Shown one piece after another: positions 1 to 7,984 of a stretch of 64,000 nt of DNA; the stretch's first letter is position 1, and the number at the start of each line of letters is the position of its first letter. Source of the DNA: Streptomyces sp. NBC_01471 (lineage in GTDB: Bacteria; Actinomycetota; Actinomycetes; Streptomycetales; Streptomycetaceae); NCBI RefSeq assembly GCF_041438865.1, contig NZ_CP109450.1, forward strand, positions 5,334,501 to 5,398,500. The letters run 5' to 3'. The notes beneath the pieces are model-generated. The model saw only the letters and a program-made list of their open reading frames with translations. It had not been told where the DNA came from and searched no databases. The position numbers were made by a program, and so were the translations under genes.

Positions 1-472
1 CGAGCAGAGCGCGGCGGCGACCGTCCCCGCTGCTGTCACCGGTCCTCCCTGGGCCGGCCTGCTGCCGCCCCGCAGTGGCTGGCGACAGCTGCCCGGGCTG
101 CCCTCGCCCGACGCGCTGCACGCCGCGGTCGCAGCCGTCGTCGCCGAATTCCGGGTGCGTACCGAGGAGTTGCCGGCCGACCGGCGCACCCGTACCGAAC
201 TCGACCGGATCGGACGGGAGATCTGGTCCCGGCCTGTCGGCGACACCGACCTCCCGGTCCGCGCGGCACACGCCGCCCAGTCGCTCGGGTTCCTCCGCCC
301 GGCCCGGGTCGCCGTCCCCGATCTCACCAGCGGTACCGGTGCTCGTACCGGCCACCCCGCTCCTTACACGCTGCTCGGCGCCGGCTCCTGGCTCCGGCTG
401 CGCACCCCGTACGGCTCGACCGCCGTCCGCGAGGCGTCCGCGCTGGGCGGGCTGAGCGTCACACCCGCGTAG
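1..472 (+). CDS. Hypothetical protein, C-terminal fragment
   Basis: An open frame enters from the left edge and stops at TAG 470-472; its start lies outside the window. About 156 residues are visible. They hold an Ala/Arg-rich helical stretch followed by a segment with LGFLRPARVAVPDL and a compact tail ending LGGLSVTPA. Codon use (G/C third positions) matches the neighbouring genes, so it looks coding. I recognise no catalytic motif or transmembrane segment. The gene is convergent with the downstream globin gene. Function unknown. Confidence 0.6.
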   Translation, partial: EQSAAATVPAAVTGPPWAGLLPPRSGWRQLPGLPSPDALHAAVAAVVAEFRVRTEELPADRRTRTELDRIGREIWSRPVGDTDLPVRAAHAAQSLGFLRPARVAVPDLTSGTGARTGHPAPYTLLGAGSWLRLRTPYGSTAVREASALGGLSVTPA

Positions 473-578
473 GGGCCACGGGTCCGCCCTGGTCCGGCCG
501 GGCCGCGCCCTCTCTGCCCCGTTCAGCCACCGCGCCCGCTCCGGTCCGGCCCCGGGCGGGGCGGGGTGGCGTTCTCGG

Positions 579-983
579 TCAGCCCTCGGTGTTCACCATG
601 GAGGCCGCCGCGTAGGTGAGGTACTTCCAGAGCTGCTGCTCGTGCTCCTCCGCCAGGCCGAGTTCGTCGACCGCCGCCCGCATGTGCTTCAGCCAGGCGT
701 CATGCGCGGCACGGTCCACCTGGAAGGGCGAGTGCCGCATACGCAGCCGGGGGTGGCCGCGGTTGTCGCTGTAGGTGCGGGGGCCGCCCCAGTACTGCAT
801 GAGGAAGAGGGCGAGCCGCTCCTCGGCCGGGCCGAGGTCCGCCTCCGGGTACATCGGCCGCAGCAGGGGATCTTCCGCGACCCCCTGGTAGAAGTGGTGG
901 ACCAGGCGCCGGAAGGTCTCCTCGCCGCCGACCTGCTCGTAGAAGGTCTGCTCCTGAAGCGTGCCGTGTGGGATCTCTGTCAC
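579..983 (-). CDS. glbO: Group II truncated haemoglobin (trHbO)
   Basis: A 134-aa protein of the 2-on-2 globin fold that binds haem and O2/NO in the cytoplasm. Visible group II features are FYEQVGGEETF at the N-terminus, the CD1 tyrosine in RPMYP (Y45), YWGGP (64-68), the proximal histidine in RMRHSPF (H84) and the G8 tryptophan in AHDAW (W97). The length is normal for trHbO. GTG at 983 is chosen because MTEIPxGTLQEQTF is the conserved family N-terminus; a GGAGG-like site lies almost against it. An in-frame upstream extension to 1199 has no support. It is divergent from the secreted-protein gene. Confidence 0.9.
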   Translation of the reverse strand: MTEIPHGTLQEQTFYEQVGGEETFRRLVHHFYQGVAEDPLLRPMYPEADLGPAEERLALFLMQYWGGPRTYSDNRGHPRLRMRHSPFQVDRAAHDAWLKHMRAAVDELGLAEEHEQQLWKYLTYAAASMVNTEG

Positions 984-1281
984 CCCTCCATGGTCGCAGA
1001 CGGCACGGCGGAGGTCTGCGGTCCTAGGTCGCGAGGATGGCGAGCCCGGCAGAGCGAACTCGCTCGCTGTCACACGTTCTTCATCCTCTGTGCATGGTCC
1101 GCCGGCCGGGCCCCACCCGATGATGGCAGCACTGCGCGGGGGCGCCGCCCCGGCCATTGTGCCCGGGGGCGGCCTTGCGTACGGTGAATCGCCGCTCACG
1201 GTCAGAAGCTGGTCAGCCCGGCCCGGACCGGCCGGACCGGCCGGTCCGCTGCCGACCGGGCCGACCGAATGGAGTCAATCC

Positions 1282-2766
1282 GTGCTCTTGACCATCCGGC
1301 GTTCCCACCCGAGACGTTCCGGCGTCCGGCGCCTCATGCCGCCCGCCGCTCTGCTCGCCGCGGCCCTGCTGGTGTCCGGGGCCACGACCGCCGACGCGGC
1401 CCCGGCGGCCCCCGCCACATCGGTGTTCCCGGCCAACCCGTACGCGGGTCCGCCCGGGACCGCCACCATGCACGGCGACACCGGCTCCTCCGACACCACT
1501 CCGCTCGCCGGTCCGGGGGCCGGAAGGCTCTCCAGCAAGCTGAACGGGCTGCTGTCCGCCTGCCCCACTGTCCTCGTCGGGTCCGACGACTACCCCGTGG
1601 CCCTCTGCACGCCGATCCTGGGCCAGGTGCCCACCGTCCATCTCCTCGATCCGCACAGCGGCGCCTCCCTCGCCTCGCTCACACTCACCAAGGGCTCACT
1701 GCTCGGCGGTGTCTACGCCTACATCGACCACCAGGACCGGCTGGTCGTCGTCGACGGCAGCCGCTCCCTGCTGCGCATAGGGCACCACCGTGACGACGCC
1801 GGCGCCTGGCGGCTGACCGTCGACAAGAGCCTCTCGCTCGCCGCGGCAGTGCCCGCGGACGACGCCGTCACCGGGCTCTCGCCGGACTGGCAGGGCCGCG
1901 TCTGGTTCGCCACCGGGGGCGGTGTGGTCGGCACCGCGGACGACACCACCTCGACGGTGCGGTCCACACGGCTTCCCGCCGGTGAGCGGATCGCCAACAG
2001 CATCTCGACCGCGCCGCAGGGCACCGCCGTGACCACCACCCACGCCACCTACCTGCTCACCGCGGCCGCCGACGGCACCCCGCGGGTCTCCTGGCGCCAG
2101 CCGTACGACCGGGGCTCGGCGCGGAAACCCGGCATGCTGAGCTGGGGCAGTGGGTCCACCCCCACCTTCTTCGGGCCCACCGACGGTACGGACTACGTGA
2201 CGATCGTCGACAACGCCGACTCCTCGGTCGCGCTGAAGGTCTACCGCACATCGACCGGCGAGAGCGTCTGCTCGGTCCCCGTGCTGCTCGCCTCCCACGG
2301 ACCCGGCAGCGAGAACTCCCCGATCGGAGCCGGCCGGAGCGTCTACGTCGCCGGTACCTACGGATATCCCTACCCCGCCGTACCCGAAGGCGCGGGCGAC
2401 AGCGTGCCTGCCTCCGCACCCTTCGCCGGCGGACTCAGCCGGGTGGACGTGCGGCCCGACGGATCGGGCTGCGACCTGGTCTGGGACAACACGGTCCGCT
2501 CGGCAGCAGTGCCGAAGCTCTCCACCGCGGACGGAAAACTGCACACGGTGCTGCGTGATCCGCTCATCCCCGGCACCACGGGGACCAGCCTGCTCGACCC
2601 CTACCGGTACGCGGAGATCGACCCGTCCACCGGGAAGGTGCTCCGCAGCAAACTGATCGGAATCGGCGCCCTGTACGACACCCTGCAGATGGCAGGCACC
2701 GTGGCACCGGACGGCGCCTACTTGCAGGGCACCGTCACCGGCGTCCTCCGGATCACCGCGGACTGA
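1282..2766 (+). CDS. Secreted hypothetical protein
   Basis: A 494-aa exported protein. GTG 1282 follows GGAG at 1271-1274. The N-terminus has an Arg-rich n-region (RRSHPRRSGVRR), a hydrophobic core (AALLAAALLVSGA) and a likely signal peptidase site near ADA-AP at about residue 41. The mature part has repeated short beta-strand blocks with Gly-Asp turns (VVVDGSRSLLRIG, DWQGRVWFATGGG, GAYLQGTVTG), suggestive of a beta-propeller, but I cannot assign a family. No catalytic residues are evident. It is transcribed away from glbO and precedes the methyltransferase gene after 91 bp. Confidence 0.8.
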   Translation: MLLTIRRSHPRRSGVRRLMPPAALLAAALLVSGATTADAAPAAPATSVFPANPYAGPPGTATMHGDTGSSDTTPLAGPGAGRLSSKLNGLLSACPTVLVGSDDYPVALCTPILGQVPTVHLLDPHSGASLASLTLTKGSLLGGVYAYIDHQDRLVVVDGSRSLLRIGHHRDDAGAWRLTVDKSLSLAAAVPADDAVTGLSPDWQGRVWFATGGGVVGTADDTTSTVRSTRLPAGERIANSISTAPQGTAVTTTHATYLLTAAADGTPRVSWRQPYDRGSARKPGMLSWGSGSTPTFFGPTDGTDYVTIVDNADSSVALKVYRTSTGESVCSVPVLLASHGPGSENSPIGAGRSVYVAGTYGYPYPAVPEGAGDSVPASAPFAGGLSRVDVRPDGSGCDLVWDNTVRSAAVPKLSTADGKLHTVLRDPLIPGTTGTSLLDPYRYAEIDPSTGKVLRSKLIGIGALYDTLQMAGTVAPDGAYLQGTVTGVLRITAD

Positions 2767-2857
2767 GAGCGGACCGGGAGCCGTCCGTCCCGCACCTCCC
2801 GCTTTCCTCCGCCGTTTCGGGTTCGCCTCCCGGCGCCGAACGCAGCAGAGTGGAGTT

Positions 2858-3844
2858 ATGGGTGCAGACCAGGCATTGCGGGCGGCGCTGGTGCGGGAGA
2901 TCGCGGAGAGCGGCGCCCTGGCGGATCCGGCCTGGCGGAAGGCGTTCGCCGAGGTGCCGAGGCAGCTCTTCGTCCCGTACTACTTCGCGGACGGGGTGGG
3001 GCGGCGTACGCGGCTGTGGGGCGAGGACCCGGACCCCGAGCAGCGCAGACGCTGGCTGGAGGGGGTCTACACCGACCAGCCGCTGGCCACCCGGATCCGG
3101 GACGGCGAGCTGATCTCGTCCAGCAGCCAGCCCTCACTGATGGCGCGGATGCTGGACGGGCTCGCGGTACGGGACGGCGACGCGGTGCTGGAGATCGGGG
3201 CGGGCAGCGGGTACAACGCGGCTCTGCTGGCCCACCGGCTGGGTGACTCGCTGGTCACCACCGTCGACCTCGACCCGGAGATCACCGAATCGGCGCGTAC
3301 CCATCTGGTGGCCGCCGGTTACGCCCCCGCCGTCGTCACCGGCGACGGGGCACTGGGCTGCCCCGCGCGGGCGCCCTTCGACGCGATCATCGTGACCTGT
3401 GCGCTCCCCTCCGTACCGAGGGCCTGGCTCGCGCAGTGCCGGCCCGGGGCGCGGATCCTCGCGCCGCTCGCGACCGGGCTGATCGTGCTGCGGGTGCGGG
3501 ACGACCAGCACGCGCAGGGGCGGTTCCTGGAGACGCCCGCCTACTTCGTGCCGTTGCGCGGCGCGGAGGGGGCCGAGCCGGTCCTGCGCGGTGGCGGGCT
3601 GCCGCCCAGCGTGCTGGACGACGCGCTCTTCCGCTTCGTCCTCACCCTGACGGGCGGCAGCCTGGATCCGGTCGAGGCGTTCGCCCTGTGGGAACGCGAG
3701 GGGCGTCCGCAGCGGGAGCGATTCGGGGTGACGGTGAGCGGGGAGCACGAGTGGGCCTGGCTGGACGACCCCGAAGGGCCGTACGCATGGCCGCTCGTCC
3801 CCCCGACTCACCGTCCGGTGGCTACTGCCCCCGGTGGACCGTGA
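2858..3844 (+). CDS. PCMT-like SAM-dependent methyltransferase
   Basis: A 328-aa protein with the fold of protein-L-isoaspartate O-methyltransferases. An N-terminal region has PRQLFVP and ISSSSQPSLMARML, the PCMT substrate-loop signature. SAM motif I is AVLEIGAGSGYNAALLA (about 109-125), the acidic end of strand 2 is VDLDPE, and motif post-I is FDAIIVTCALPSVP. The C-terminal third (about 230-328) is longer than in minimal PCMTs and is specific to actinobacteria. The substrate is not shown: it may repair isoaspartyl residues or modify another acid. It converges on the FHA gene and overlaps its 3' end by 23 bp. Confidence 0.85.
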   Translation: MGADQALRAALVREIAESGALADPAWRKAFAEVPRQLFVPYYFADGVGRRTRLWGEDPDPEQRRRWLEGVYTDQPLATRIRDGELISSSSQPSLMARMLDGLAVRDGDAVLEIGAGSGYNAALLAHRLGDSLVTTVDLDPEITESARTHLVAAGYAPAVVTGDGALGCPARAPFDAIIVTCALPSVPRAWLAQCRPGARILAPLATGLIVLRVRDDQHAQGRFLETPAYFVPLRGAEGAEPVLRGGGLPPSVLDDALFRFVLTLTGGSLDPVEAFALWEREGRPQRERFGVTVSGEHEWAWLDDPEGPYAWPLVPPTHRPVATAPGGP

Positions 3845-5114
3845 GGGTGGTCCAGGCGCCCACGTGCACTCGGTCGCCCTCTGCGAGCGGGATCGGTACG
3901 TAGGGCTGGATCGGGTCCTCGGCGCCGTTGACCGTGGTGCCGTTGGTCGAGTTCTGGTCCACCACCGCCCAGGAGTTGTCGGGCTGCTGGACCAGGACCG
4001 CGTGCTGGTGCGACACCCCGGGGTCCTCGGGCGGGACCGACAGATCGATGTCGGGTGACTCGCCCGTGGAGTGCCGGCGGCGGCCGATGGTGATCTGGTT
4101 GCCGGTGAGCGGAAGGCGCTGCTCGGGGGAGTAGGCGGGCAGATTGAGCCCGGTGGCCTCGGGGCCGCTGCGCTGCATCATCGCCATGAAGTACTCATGG
4201 TCGGGGCCGACCGTGACCGACCAGCCCGCCGGGGCCTGCGCCTCTCCAGCCGGCTGACCGGGCCGGCCGGGGTGGCTCTGCTGGCCGGGCGCCTGCTGAC
4301 CGGGCCCCTGCGGTCCGGATCCCTGGTGGCCTGGCCCCTGCTGAGACTGCTGGTGCGGCTGGGGCTGGTGCGGCTGGGACTGAGGGGGCTGGAACTGCTG
4401 CGGCGGCTGGTGCTGCGGGGGTGCCTGCCGACCGGGGCCCTGCCGGCCCGGCCCGTGCGGCTGTCCTGGTCCCTGCTGGCCCGGGTCCTGCTGTCCGGGC
4501 CCCTGCGGCCGGCCCTGGCCCGGCGGCTGGGTCTGGGACGGCGGCGGGAGCAGCCAGTCGTCCGCGTTCGGCTGCTCGGCAGGCCGCGGGGCCTGCGGTG
4601 CCCTCGGCGGCTGGGCGAACGAAGGGGGCGGCGGGGCGGACTGCTGCTGGTACGCCGGGGGTGGAGGCGGCGGGACCGGCCGGCCGGTGGGTGCGTTCGT
4701 CAGCGGCTCGGCGGGGCGGTTGATCTGCGAGGGCCGAGAACTCTGGTAGTCGAACGCGTCCGGCGGCCTGGGCGGCGGCTGCTGGGACTGGAGGCCCGGC
4801 GGCAGATTCGGGGCCACCGGGGTGTACGAGGTCGCGGTGTTGGTGAGGAAGTTCCAGCGGCACTCCTCGCAGAAGGGTGCCCCGGCCTCGCGCGGCGTAC
4901 GGCACTGCGGGCAGATCTCCGCCTGGGCGGTGGCGCCGGGCGGGTAGCCGTAACCGGCTGCCGGGCTCCTGCCCGGCGGAGGCTGCTGGGGCGCGCCGCC
5001 GCCTGCGTACGGCGGGGGCGGCGGGGGAGGCGGCGGCACGGCGCCCATGCGGTGGCCGCAGACCTCGCACCAGTCGTCGGATCCCGACTGATGTCCGTTC
5101 GGGCAGGTCGGCAT
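3822..5114 (-). CDS. Zinc-ribbon, proline-rich linker and FHA-domain protein
   Basis: A 430-aa protein, last gene of the kinase cassette. It starts with a zinc ribbon (CPNGHQ..CEVCGH), then a Pro-rich stretch and a second ribbon (CPQCRT..CEEC, about 85-105). A long Pro/Gln/Gly-rich linker (about 110-320) follows, and then a C-terminal FHA domain (about 350-430) with the phosphothreonine-binding signature GRR..GVSHQHA..DQNSTNGT. ATG 5114 is chosen because it starts the first ribbon and follows an AGGGG stretch. It probably docks phosphorylated partners of the neighbouring PknG-type kinase. It lacks the N-terminal ETT phospho-motif of GarA/OdhI, so it is not a simple GarA orthologue. Confidence 0.9.
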   Translation of the reverse strand: MPTCPNGHQSGSDDWCEVCGHRMGAVPPPPPPPPPYAGGGAPQQPPPGRSPAAGYGYPPGATAQAEICPQCRTPREAGAPFCEECRWNFLTNTATSYTPVAPNLPPGLQSQQPPPRPPDAFDYQSSRPSQINRPAEPLTNAPTGRPVPPPPPPAYQQQSAPPPPSFAQPPRAPQAPRPAEQPNADDWLLPPPSQTQPPGQGRPQGPGQQDPGQQGPGQPHGPGRQGPGRQAPPQHQPPQQFQPPQSQPHQPQPHQQSQQGPGHQGSGPQGPGQQAPGQQSHPGRPGQPAGEAQAPAGWSVTVGPDHEYFMAMMQRSGPEATGLNLPAYSPEQRLPLTGNQITIGRRRHSTGESPDIDLSVPPEDPGVSHQHAVLVQQPDNSWAVVDQNSTNGTTVNGAEDPIQPYVPIPLAEGDRVHVGAWTTLTVHRGQ

Positions 5115-5190
5115 GGAGTCGCTTCCCCCTCTCCTCATCCGGCCCGGAGGCCGCAAAACGTCAATTCTGCTGCTTGTGGTGCTTTTTCTG

Positions 5191-6564
5191 CTACTTCTTG
5201 ACGCGAACTGTCTTGGTGGAGCGCGTTTCGAGGGTCATCTCGTCCGCCTCCGCCACCTTTGCCTTCAGTCGCACAGTACCGGTCGCTTCGTCGACGACGT
5301 CCACCACCTTGGCGAGCAGTTTCGCAGTGTCCGCGTTCCCCGAAGCCGCCGCAAGCTGGACCGCGCGGCCGAGCTTCGCCGTCGCTCCGTCCAGATTGCC
5401 TGACTTGCGAGCATCCAGGCCTTGTTGGATGACTTGTGCCAGTTCGGCCTGGCCGGTGTAGTGCGCGACCTGCGGGTTGATCGAGGTCGATGCGGCCACG
5501 TCGTCCGTCCACACCGCACGTACCAGGCCCTGTGAAAGCGTCTGCGGCGCACCTCCCGCGGGGTCGGGCAGGACGAGCGAGGCCCGCGCCGCGAGCATCT
5601 CCTGGCCGATTCCCGCCTCCGGCACCTGCACGCACACGTGGTAGTCGCGCGACTCGTCCCCCCACGAGCCGGTCGGGTAGTCCCCGGCGCGCGGTCCGGC
5701 CTCGGTGCGACGGTCCGTCAACTGTGCGACGCTGGGCGCCACTTGCTTGACGAACTTGATCTCCACGCCGACCGGTGTCCAGAGCCGCAGCGCGACGTCG
5801 GCGACCTCCTTGCCCATCGCGTTCTCCATCATCCGCGTGAAGTCCGCGGAGAGGCCCGAGGGGTCGGCCACGATGTCGGCCGTTCCCAGCAGCGCCGACG
5901 CGATACCGGTGACCTCCTTGACCTCCCAGTCCGTACCGACCCCGCGGGCGTCACAGGTGAAGCGGCCCGCCGCGGCGGCCAGCGAGGCACGCAGATCCTC
6001 CGGCGCCTCGTGTTCGTTACGGCCGTCCGTCAGCAGGATGCCGTGCCGGATCTGCGGTACGGAGCCGCCCGCCGCCTCCGGGGTGTTGAGCAGCCGGTCG
6101 GCGAGGCGCAGCCAGGTGCCGATCGCCGTACCCCCGCCGGCGCTCAGCTTGCGCAGCGCTTCCCCGGCCTGGGCGCGCGTCCGCCGGTCGGCGACGGCCA
6201 GCCGGCCGTTGCCCGGATAGATGTCCTTCGCCACATGAGTGCCCGCCACCACGGAGAACGCGGTGCCGTCCCGCAGGGCGCCGATCGCCGCCGCTGTCGC
6301 TTCCCGGGCGTTGCGCATCTTCGTGGGCGGATGGTCCATCGACCCCGAGCAGTCCACCATGATCACCACGGCGGCCGCCGGTGCTCGTCCCGGCAGCGGC
6401 GCGGAGGCGGCGTCCGCACCGGCGAGTGCGGAGCCGCTGGTCCCGCCCCCGGTCGAGGTGACCGTGACGATCGCGTTCACCTCGCGTCCGCCCTCGGGCA
6501 GGAACTCGTTCTGGTACACGTCGACGGAGAATTGCGGCACGTTGGACTTGGAGAAGTTGGCCAT
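5191..6564 (-). CDS. vWA-domain protein of the kinase/phosphatase cassette
   Basis: A 457-aa cytoplasmic protein with no signal peptide or membrane segment. Residues 20-45 form a beta-rich entry, and the von Willebrand A domain has an intact MIDAS, VDCSGSM (D71, S73, S75), with downstream GGTAIGTWL and LLTDGRNEH. The C-terminal half (about 280-457) is a beta-sandwich region ending in VRVKK. AAGGAG lies about 10 nt before ATG 6564. It sits between the FHA gene (76 bp) and the PP2C gene (75 bp). TerY-like vWA proteins with a PP2C and a Ser/Thr kinase form known phospho-signalling triads; that role here is inferred. Confidence 0.88.
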   Translation of the reverse strand: MANFSKSNVPQFSVDVYQNEFLPEGGREVNAIVTVTSTGGGTSGSALAGADAASAPLPGRAPAAAVVIMVDCSGSMDHPPTKMRNAREATAAAIGALRDGTAFSVVAGTHVAKDIYPGNGRLAVADRRTRAQAGEALRKLSAGGGTAIGTWLRLADRLLNTPEAAGGSVPQIRHGILLTDGRNEHEAPEDLRASLAAAAGRFTCDARGVGTDWEVKEVTGIASALLGTADIVADPSGLSADFTRMMENAMGKEVADVALRLWTPVGVEIKFVKQVAPSVAQLTDRRTEAGPRAGDYPTGSWGDESRDYHVCVQVPEAGIGQEMLAARASLVLPDPAGGAPQTLSQGLVRAVWTDDVAASTSINPQVAHYTGQAELAQVIQQGLDARKSGNLDGATAKLGRAVQLAAASGNADTAKLLAKVVDVVDEATGTVRLKAKVAEADEMTLETRSTKTVRVKK

Positions 6565-6630
6565 CTGAGGGGCTCCTTGACGACAACGCGGCAATTTCAA
6601 CAGAGTTAACGGGAACGAGACAGAACGGCC

Positions 6631-6654
6631 TTCACGCCTTCACGCCTTCACGCC
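6631..6654. repeat. 8-bp tandem repeat TTCACGCC x3
   Basis: Three perfect direct copies of TTCACGCC, followed by a partial TTCAGG. On the minus strand the units read GGCGTGAA and contain the last codons and the TGA stop of the PP2C gene. Because 8 is not a multiple of 3, a copy-number change would alter the C-terminus of the phosphatase. Confidence 0.9.
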
Positions 6655-7980
6655 TTCAGGGTGGGCGGACCCTGCCGTCAGGGGTGGCACGGTGAACGGC
6701 ACGACAGCCACTGTCACGTTGTCGTGGCCCCCGCCGTCGAGCGCGTGGCCGACGAGCACCTGCGCGCTGTGCAGGGCCCTCGTGGCCGCGTCCGGCGGGA
6801 CGATCCGCGCCATCTGCTCCGCCGACTCCGCGTAGTTCCACAGGCCGTCGGAGCAGACCACCACCACACCCGAGCGGTCCGGTTTGAAGGACGCCGTGTG
6901 CGGCTCCAGTTCGTACGCGTCCGCGCCGAGCCAGCCCGTGATGGCGTGGGCCCGTTCGTCCGCGTACGCCTGTGCCTCGCCCATCAGCCCGTTGGCGACC
7001 ATCTGCGCCGCCCAGGAGTCGTCCTCGGTGAGCCGGGACGGATGAGCTGTGCGGTCGTCGGGCACCCAGTACACCCTGCTGTCGCCCACCCAGCCGACGA
7101 CGAGCAGCCCGCCCACCGTGATGGAGGCGACCAGGGTGCAGGCCGGGGCGTTCTGATGGCGGTGCGGGTCGTGCTCCCTGGCCCCGGCCGGTTCGGCGGC
7201 GAGGGCGTTGACCGCTTCCGACGCGGCGACGATCGCCTCGTGCAGCGCCTGCTGGGGATGCGTGCCCGCGGGCAGGGAAGCCAGCAGCGCCTCATGGGCC
7301 CCCGCAGCCGCCGCGGCTGAGGCCTCGTCGGGGCGGGTGGCCGACGACACTCCGTCGCAGACGATCGCCACGGTGGCGGCCGAACCGTCCGGCAGGCCCA
7401 CCGAAGCGACCGCGAACGCGTCCTCGTTGCGGTGGTGGCGCAGCCCGCGGTCACTCACCGCGGCCACCGCGTCCAACTCCTGCTCCATGTGGTCACGCTC
7501 GCGTGGCTGGGCGTGGCCGCAGTTCTCGCAGTAGCCGTCGCCGTCGATCCGGCCGGTACGGCAGGCGACGCAGACCTTCGTGCCCCCGGCCGTGGTCTCG
7601 GCCGTGCCCGCCACTGCGGAGGCCTGCGGAACGGCCTCAGCGGCCCGCGGGTCCGGCGCCGACAGTGCGTACTCGTCGGGCGCCTGCGGACCGTCGAGCC
7701 GTACGCCCGCGGGCAGTTCACCGCCGTCCGACGCGACACCCGGCAGGTCGGACCCCGCCTGGACGGGGGCGGGGCGGCCGGAGCTGTCCTGGTCGGCGGC
7801 GGCCGGCCAGGCGGCGTGCGGGGCACCCGCCGGGTTCGTGCCGCCGACGGCGTTCGCCGGGCGGTCGTCCGGCGGCTCGGGCACCGCCGACAGGTCGTGC
7901 CCGCACACGCCGCAGAACAAGTCGCCGGGCTCCAGCGGCTCCTCGCAGCTGGGGCACACGGTCAGATTCGTCTGGGACAT
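6640..7980 (-). CDS. PP2C-family Ser/Thr phosphatase with zinc ribbons
   Basis: A 446-aa protein. The N-terminus has a double-CxxC ribbon (CPSCEEPLEPGDLFCGVCGH, residues 9-28). A low-complexity linker and a second ribbon (CVACRTG..YCENCGH, about 155-178) follow. The C-terminal PP2C domain has all metal-site motifs: SDRGLRHHRNEDAF, VAIVCDGVSS, VVGWVGDSRVYW, VVVVCSDGLW and GGHDNVTVAVV. It should dephosphorylate targets of the adjacent PknG-type kinase. ATG 7980 lies 4 bp after the kinase stop, so the two are probably translationally coupled. The stop codon lies inside an 8-bp tandem repeat. Confidence 0.92.
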   Translation of the reverse strand: MSQTNLTVCPSCEEPLEPGDLFCGVCGHDLSAVPEPPDDRPANAVGGTNPAGAPHAAWPAAADQDSSGRPAPVQAGSDLPGVASDGGELPAGVRLDGPQAPDEYALSAPDPRAAEAVPQASAVAGTAETTAGGTKVCVACRTGRIDGDGYCENCGHAQPRERDHMEQELDAVAAVSDRGLRHHRNEDAFAVASVGLPDGSAATVAIVCDGVSSATRPDEASAAAAAGAHEALLASLPAGTHPQQALHEAIVAASEAVNALAAEPAGAREHDPHRHQNAPACTLVASITVGGLLVVGWVGDSRVYWVPDDRTAHPSRLTEDDSWAAQMVANGLMGEAQAYADERAHAITGWLGADAYELEPHTASFKPDRSGVVVVCSDGLWNYAESAEQMARIVPPDAATRALHSAQVLVGHALDGGGHDNVTVAVVPFTVPPLTAGSAHPEGVKA

Positions 7981-7984
7981 CAAT

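Noticed and set aside
3822..5114. Calling the FHA protein GarA/OdhI
   Set aside because: It has ribbons and a long Pro/Gln linker and lacks the ETT phosphorylation motif and the short GarA length.
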